DNA from: Sesamum alatum
Lineage: Eukaryota; Streptophyta; Magnoliopsida; Lamiales; Pedaliaceae
NCBI GenBank assembly: GCA_034509735.1
Contig: JACGWO010000004.1
Location: 16,349,395 to 16,413,394, forward strand
Reading direction: 5' to 3'
Length of the DNA stretch: 64,000 bases
The position numbers were made by a program, and so were the translations under genes. Position 1 is the first letter of the stretch. Each line of letters begins with the position of its first letter. Of this stretch, positions 57,934 to 64,000 are shown one piece after another. The notes beneath the pieces are model-generated. The model was not told the DNA's origin and did not search any database. It saw only the letters and a program-made list of their open reading frames with translations.

Positions 57934-60117
57934 ATGTCTAAGAACCTTTTGTCAACCATACTTGAGACCAACAAATTCAATGGAACCAATTACAACGACT
58001 GGTTGCGCAATCTCAAGATAGTCCTGGATTACGAGAACCAAGGCTACGTCATGGACGAGCCTCTCCCTAGGACCTTACCGGAAGGATCCACGCCAGAAGA
58101 ACGTGAGACGTTCGAGACTTGGCATAAGGATAACCGGAACGTCCGTAGCGTCATACTTCCCTCAATGACGAATGAGATTCAAAAGCAGTATGAAAGGCTA
58201 GACGATGTCCCTTCCATTATAGCTCGCCTTAAGGATTGCTATGCAGTCCCGAACTGGCATACTAGGTAAGTCACGACTAAGGCGTTCTTTGGAACCAAAA
58301 TGACCGAAGGATCCTCTATACAATAGCACGGGGTTAAAATGCTTACCCTGGTGGAAAAGCTCGAGGAGTACATAGATGTGATCCTTCAGTCTCTCCCACC
58401 CTCCTTCGACCAATTCATTGTCAACTATAACATGAACGCACTTGAGAAGGGCATTCATGAGTTGATCAATATGTTGGTGCAATACGAGGCAACGACCAAA
58501 AAGTCCACGCCTTCGGTATTATTTGGAGGTGCTTCAACTTCCAAGACGAAAGGCAAGGGTGCCGGGCGTTGGAAAAGGAAGAAAGGGCACTGGAAGAGGG
58601 AGTGCCCTAAACTCCTCTTGAACCAAGGTATACTTGTGATTGAGGTTAATATGGTCACTAATTCTGCCTCTTGGGTATTAGATACCGGCTGTGGAGCTCA
58701 CATTTGCAATGATTTGCAGGTGCTGAAAAGAAGCAGAAAACTGGGTAGCGGGGATATGATCCTGAAGCTTGGGAATGGCAAGGCCATCTCGGTAGAAGCA
58801 GTAGGATCCGCCACTCTAGTAGTTAGTGATCGTATTAGTATAGAATTAGAGCAAGTTTATTATGTACCTAGTGTGATTAAAAACATCATTTCCATTCCAT
58901 TGTTAGACAATAGTGGTTATGAGTTTATGATCAATAAAAATTGCTTTTATTTGATGAGGTGTGGAATCACTCATCTACTTGGCACACTTAATAATGGGCT
59001 CTATATCTTGCAACAAACGAACTTCGTTCTTAACGCTCAACACAAACGTAAAATAGATAATAACGGGAACGCACGACTATGGCACGCTAAGCTAGGTCAC
59101 ATATCCCAAGACAGGATGAAAAGATTGGTAGACTCAAAGAACCTAGAGGTAGGGGACTTGAGTGAGCTACCAACTTGTGAATCCTGTCTAAGAGGGAAAA
59201 TGACCAAGAAGCCCTTTGTAGGACAAAGCAGGCTTGCCACAGGTCTGTTGGAATTGGTCCATACAGACGTATGTGGACCACTAAGGACGTAGGCCCGAGG
59301 TGGGTTCTCCTACTTCATAACCTTCACCGATGATCATTCACGGTATGGTTATGCATACCTGATGAGGTACAAGTCTGAAGCTCTTGAGAGGTTTAAAGAA
59401 TTCAGACTTGAAGTGGAGAACCGAACCAACTGCAAAATTAAAGTCCTACGATCAGACCGAGGGGGAGAATACCTTAGTACCGAGTTCCTTAATTATCTAA
59501 AAGAAAATGGTATAATTTCAGAATGGACACCTCCCGGGACACCACAGTTAAATGGTGTCTGTAAAAGGAGGAATCGAATCCTGTTGGACATGGTTCGATC
59601 CATGATGAGTTTTACCAAATTGCCCTTGTCCTTTTGGGGCTACGCATTGGAAAAGGTAGCCAAGTTGTTAAATTTGGCGCCAACCAGTGTATTGACCCAA
59701 ACGCCATATGAAATATGGCACGACAAGCCTGCGTCCTACAACTACTTGAAAGTGTGGGGTAGCCCCGCATACGTCAAGAGGTTAGTGGGAGATAAGCTAG
59801 AATCCAGGTCTAGCTTATGCAGGTTCGTTGGATACCCTAAAGAAACTGTAGGTTATTACTTTTATGACCCCTTGGAACAAAAGGTGTTTGTTTCAAGGAA
59901 CGCAGTATTCTTGGAACAAGGCTTTCCAGAGGATATCCAACCTGATGAACTGATTCTTGAGGAATCAAGTGATGGAAATCAGTTATCAGAGGTAGCTGCG
60001 GATTCCTCACTTAGACGATTCAGGATAGATACCCGAAGGGCTGACCAACCTCGGGAAGTCCAGCATGCTAGGCATGAAGGACAGCCTCAGGAAAGGCCAG
60101 CCTCGGTACCTGAACAC
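57934..60117 (+). pseudogene. Copia gag-pol of A-host, truncated after integrase
   Basis: It starts MSKNLLSTILETNKFNG. The gag frame is open to a stop at 58267 (TAT to TAA) and another at 58324. A deletion removes codons between KLEE and YIDV. The Lys-rich linker and first half of the zinc knuckle are deleted, leaving KKGHWKREC without the first two Cys. Protease LDTGCGAHIC and the integrase zinc region are present. A stop lies at 59288. The catalytic Glu of the integrase (NGVSERRN in A2) reads NGVCKRRN. The reading stops near 60117 in the linker before RT. Everything downstream is lost. This copy is inactive in several independent ways. Confidence 0.92.
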
Positions 60118-60164
60118 TGCATTTATCGCTAGAAAACCTTTTTTGAGGAACACTGCATTTATCG
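60112..60164 (+). repeat. 17-bp direct repeat at truncation point
   Basis: GAACACTGCATTTATCG occurs at 60112-60128 and 60148-60164. The first copy overlaps the point where A-host stops matching its family. Confidence 0.8.
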
Positions 60165-60305
60165 AAATAAACACATTTTGTGTTGAGGGATCATAAAACT
60201 AATATCCCATAGTTTCCTCCGGATATCCGATGAACTTGCACAAACTAGACCTCAAGTCTAACTTGTCTCCCACTAACCTCTTGATACACACGAGACTACC
60301 CCTCT
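60129..60305 (-). pseudogene. Inverted copia fragment (integrase C-terminal region)
   Basis: On the minus strand it reads GSLVCIKRLVGDKLDLRSS, then LCKFIGYPEETMGY, a stop, FYDPSTQNVFISINAVFL. This matches the segment after the integrase core in A2 (near 38020-38140) at moderate identity. Only about 60 codons are present with no adjoining LTR. It is probably a rearrangement scar or a remnant of another, older copia element. Confidence 0.8.
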
Positions 60306-61739
60306 AAAGTAAGTTAACACCACTAATGGAGGATTCTCCTTTAGCTCTATTCTAGTAGACAATAAAGGATTTAGGAAGATCAACAATTTTATCAATGGAA
60401 AAGAAGAAGGAGACAAAGAAGAGAATAATTTTCTCAAAAATCCAATAGAGGAAGAGAGATAAATTCCCAACACTAGAATTTTCTCCACTTACCAATTTCA
60501 TTAGCTATCAAATAACTACATATATATAGTGTATGTGATATATCTCATATTTAACATATGTATATTTCTCTCTTTCTTTCTCTTTGTTGTTCCCAACAAG
60601 ATATCATGATTACTTTGTCTTGAGACTCAAACCTTTGTTAGGGCCAAGACTATCCTCTCGTGGAAGCCGTAAGAGGTGTGCTCCTCATAGCACACGATTG
60701 TGTGCTTTCTCCAAACGCACTAAATTGTGCTTAGATCAAGTATGCTTCTCTAAACACAAGAGAATGTGCTCAACCAAGCTCAATCAAGTGTGTTTCTCTC
60801 TAATCACAAAGGGGTGTGCTCCTCCTAGCACAATATTTGCACTCCTTCAGAAGTGTGCTTATAGGCTAGGTCTTTAGCTCAATTCCAAATTGGACTAAAC
60901 CCATAAGTACAATTCTTTAATTAAACATAAAGTCCAAACTAATTAATCCAAATAATTAACCACAAGCACGAATCAGTTAATCCAAGTAATTGAACACAAG
61001 TTTTAATTAATCTAATCAATGCTTGTGTATGCTTATCATATAGCTCAAAATTAAATAATTTAATTATTTAATTCTCAGTGGACCGATTTCATAAACTATC
61101 CGGGAAATTATATAAGTCAAATTAATCGACGTCTTCTCCAAAATTAATTCAATTAATTATTTTCAAGAATTCCACCGTGAATTTGTGTGTGATCCTTATA
61201 GAGAATCCCAATATTTTGGGGGACTAATTTGCAAAGAGAGGTTATCACTCTAATGCTTAAGTTAGTAAACTACAAAATGAAAGGGAAATTTTGAATATAT
61301 GATGAGAACAATGATGATTGGAGAAAAATGATGGATAATAATTTGTGTTGATGATATAATTTGTGTAAAAGTGGGCTAAAACTAGCTACCAAGTAGTAAA
61401 AAGGAGTGTGAGAGTGTGTATTTGCCTAAGAGAGAGTGTTGAATTGATGTTGTCAAAGCTTGAGCCCAAATGTCTACACAAAGGGTCAATTTATAACCAT
61501 TTCTTGAGCCAAATTTGGAAGGTGGTTATTTAGTGTCATATACCTCTGGAAACCTAGCTATCCTCTAGAAGAATCCGTTTGTGATTCGAAAAATCATTGT
61601 TGGGCCAAATTTATTTGTGTAGTAAGACAGATACAACATTTAATACCATTGGTATACTTGTGCAGCAGGGAAGCATTATCAAACCTACGAAGGTGTTTAG
61701 TTGGATAGGCAGTGCAATCATAGGTAGGTAGGTGTGGGG
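60306..61739 (+). other. Unassigned AT-rich DNA
   Basis: This does not align by eye with any family A, B or C part. It contains TGTGCT/AGCACA-rich repeats (60680-60860; inverted arms AGCACAC and GTGTGCT near 60690-60705), and a frame at 60584-60877 that is Cys- and Lys-rich only because of them. TGTTGGGAACAACAAAG on the minus strand ending at 60597 resembles an LTR start, but no end or primer site was found. The 61230-61500 part resembles plant LTR or intergenic sequence. No gene was recognised. Confidence 0.5.
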
Positions 61740-63880
61740 TGAAGGACAAGCGGATCCGCCCGGAGCGCGAGCGGAAGCGAGGAAAGGGTGCGTAAATTTA
61801 AATCTAATTCAAATAAACGAATCCCAAGGGGTGTACCCTTGGGTGCTCAACCGGGCGTTCGATGTAGGATGTGTAAATATTGGAAACGTATATTTAAACA
61901 CATAGGACATAGATAAATATTAAATCAACCAAAGCGTAATAAAACCGTTACCTTTGATTGTTTAACGTATGCTCCCGGCTACTTGCGTTGTTCCTTCTCC
62001 GGAATGCTCATGAAATCCAAACGTATGGATTCTCCAAAGGTGATCCAAACCACACTGGAAGAGACGCACGTTCTCCTTACTAGAAGAAAATGGGTTTAAT
62101 AAAGAAATCGGTTTAAGAGAAGAACACTATGGATTAGTATACCCTTAAACCTACTTTGTTCTTCTTCTTGATTCAAAATCAAGTGAAGAACGCTAGTAGA
62201 GAGGAGAGTGAAAACCGAGAGTTGAGAGGGAGAGGAGAGTGAACTTTTCTTCTTCTTTTTCCTAGAAAAAGATGAATAGTGAATCACTTATGCTTGGTGT
62301 TGTATATTCTCATATATATACATAATTAATGCGATTATTGGAATGTATCTAGGTTCATCCAAGGATGTCTAGATACATTCCAATCAATCACCATTAATTC
62401 TTCAATCAAGCCTACCAAAATTTATAGTATGATGAAATCATACCAAAAGGGAAGAGCTTGATTGGAGATGATTTGACTCTTTCCAAAAGAGATAAGTCAA
62501 TATATCACCTAGCATAAACATGGCTGATTTTGCTTCCTCCATGGGAGCATTTCGGCCATGTCTAATTAAGGGAAGAAGTCCAACTTCTTCCTATTCCAAA
62601 ATAGGAATTATTTCTCCTCTCGGGTCAAATTTAACGGACCAGGTTTTATCGTAATCCAATTGCGACGAACCCAACATTAAATCCAATTTAATGTCCATTT
62701 AAATTATTTCCATTGATCTTTTAATCCAATTAAAAGATCCAACATCTCAACTTTCCATATTTAATCAAAAATCCAATTTCCCTTAAGTAATCCAATTACT
62801 TATTTATCCTTCGAGATTAACTCCAAGTCAATCTCTTAACCTCCTCGGTGATTTGTATGTGACCCTTTAGGTTCACCCTCAGCTAGACTTGGGCCCGTGT
62901 CCCACAAGGGCCCGTTACCATGGGTGGCCGTCTAGCAACGGTCTATGGCACTAGAGACTAGGTGAATTGGCGTGAACATTTAGGCGCCGATTTCGTACGG
63001 GTACGATCCTTCCGTCTATCGTCTCCCGGCCTCAGTCTAGGGTATGGAATTGGGCGTCAGTTCCCTCCTTGACTAGGCATCTATGCTTAATACTCGAGAT
63101 CAAGTATGCTTCATTGCATCGACACAGGAAACCATTCCCTGTTCGACCAACCACTGTGGCCACAGGTGACTCCGAGTGCATAGGAGATACCTCTGTCACA
63201 TACTAACAGGGGACGGATTCTCTTCTTGGAATCTACTGTCCTCGCTACACATTCCGACTGCACTGGACAAGGCTTATGATAATCATCTTACAGAATGATC
63301 ACCTCTCGCTACATCCAAGATACAGCCGTCATGTGCACGCGACTGCCATGATCCCTCAAGTTTGAGGATTATTCCCGTACTATCGGAACTGGGAAAAATA
63401 AATCATACCGACCAAGCCTCCAAGGCTTCCATATGATGATCCCCACGAGTCAGTCCAGTCGGCTCGACCCCAGTCGACCAACCCATCAAGATCGTGTAGG
63501 CGTCCCACGCTTGTCGCCGATGAAACACGGCACTCATCCAATGAACACGACTCTTGACGCAAGTCTCAATAGGACTCTTGATGCCCTGTCTCGAGGTCCT
63601 CGACTTGGAACGTTTCAGACCCAACTCTTAATCAGTTGGTTTCATGACCACCATCCAATGCGTGGCCCAACTGCACGAGTTGTTATCCATGGTTTGTGGG
63701 CTTTATTGCAATATAAGTTAAACACCGTTATAGCAAATGTGAAATGAGCGTAACAAAGTAAGCACCAGAAGTGACGAATACTCATTTTATTCATCACATA
63801 ATAATATTACATTTATATCGAGTTGTATAATAGGTTACAAATCGCCAAACCTATTGGCTTTCTGGTCACCTGTTCTAACA
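61740..63880 (-). repeat. C-right 3' LTR
   Basis: 2141 bp, from TGTTAGAACAGGTGACCAG (63880) to TTGTCCTTCA (61740). It is more diverged from the two C-host LTRs than they are from each other. It lacks the 109-bp segment. The frames at 63380-63747 and 62096-62287 are LTR sequence. Confidence 0.92.
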
Positions 63881-63894
63881 ATCTCCCACTTGAC
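63881..63894 (-). other. Polypurine tract of C-right
   Basis: Plus strand ATCTCCCACTTGAC next to the LTR. Confidence 0.86.
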
Positions 63895-64000
63895 CTAAAG
63901 CCAATCACCCATTGACCTCAAACCTCTTATCCAGATGGTGAGTATGAGTAACTTGCGACATGGGCTTAGCAAGTGGATCTGCTATATTTTCTGTAGAGCT
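63895..64000 (-). pseudogene. C-right pol C-terminus, partial
   Basis: On the minus strand it encodes the end of RNase H (ENIADPLAKPMSQ-like) and ends in the family C form GDWL plus TAG at 63895-63897. Only the last 35 codons or so are in the window, so its integrity cannot be judged; it is listed as pseudogene by analogy with the other copies. Confidence 0.7.

Larger units (their letters stand above)
890..60117 (+). mobile_element. A-host: outermost copia element, interrupted and 3'-truncated
   Basis: Parts in order are the LTR (890-3000), a decayed primer site (3002-3014), B-host inserted at 3029-55817, the rest of the leader (55823-57933) and gag to integrase (57934-about 60117). GTATA occurs at 3024-3028 and again at 55818-55822, so the two halves rejoin cleanly into the normal family A leader. 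RT, RNase H and a 3' LTR are missing. It is the oldest member of the nest and carries the most coding lesions of the A copies. Confidence 0.88.
61740..64000 (-). mobile_element. C-right: family C element, 3' end, runs off window
   Basis: A minus-strand 3' LTR (61740-63880), polypurine tract and the last pol codons are present. The rest lies beyond 64000. The left flank is TGGGG (61735-61739); its partner duplication would be outside the window. Confidence 0.92.

Noticed and set aside
60540..60600. Possible LTR start on the minus strand (TGTTGGGAACAAC)
   Set aside because: No matching LTR end, primer site or target duplication was found, so it is not called as an element.
60584..60877. 97-codon frame in the unassigned region
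   Set aside because: It is made of repeated TGTGCT-type words with no recognisable domain.

Overview
The window is a gene-poor stretch of a flowering-plant nuclear genome made almost entirely of nested Ty1/copia LTR retrotransposons. The evidence is the gag-protease-integrase-RT-RNase H order, an initiator-methionine tRNA primer site (TGGTATCAGAGCC), long LTRs (about 2.0-2.3 kb) bounded by TG...TTCA, and 5-bp target duplications. The proteins resemble the Angela/TAR (BARE-like) branch of plant copia; this lineage call is from memory of the family, not from a search. No ordinary host gene, tRNA, rRNA or CRISPR array was seen.

Three related families are present. Family A (LTR about 2.0 kb) has five copies: A-left (3' end only), A-host, A1, A2 and A-solo. 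Family B (LTR about 2.24-2.34 kb) has two: B-host and B-inv. Family C (LTR about 2.1-2.3 kb) has two: C-host and C-right. All share a plan of LTR, primer site, a long leader of about 1.9-2.4 kb with a very GC-rich island, gag-pol, polypurine tract and LTR.

Layout. A-left pol end (1-873) runs into an LTR (890-3000) that is also the 5' LTR of A-host. B-host (3029-55817) sits in the A-host leader (target duplication GTATA). B-inv (3477-13597, minus) sits in the B-host 5' LTR (TCGTA). C-host (17148-49848) sits in the B-host leader (ATGTG). A1 (19456-29828, plus) sits in the C-host 5' LTR (CCGCT), A2 (34132-44512, minus) in its RT region (GCAGA), and A-solo (45974-47960, minus) in its 3' LTR (TCATT). 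A-host resumes at 55823 and is broken off near 60117. A small inverted copia fragment and about 1.4 kb of unassigned AT-rich DNA follow. C-right (61740 to the window end, minus) closes the window.

The insertion order follows from the nesting: A-host, then B-host, then B-inv and C-host, then A1, A2 and A-solo. No copy has an intact gag-pol frame. A2 is closest, with a 620-codon integrase-RT frame. Both B copies share the same ruined protease and RT sites although they inserted independently, so family B was probably copied in trans by enzymes of A- or C-like relatives. The leaders of all six copies that have one carry the same structural elements: a hairpin, a paired palindromic motif and a GC island. 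These are the best candidates for an undescribed cis-acting system, for example RNA packaging, dimerisation or translation control.
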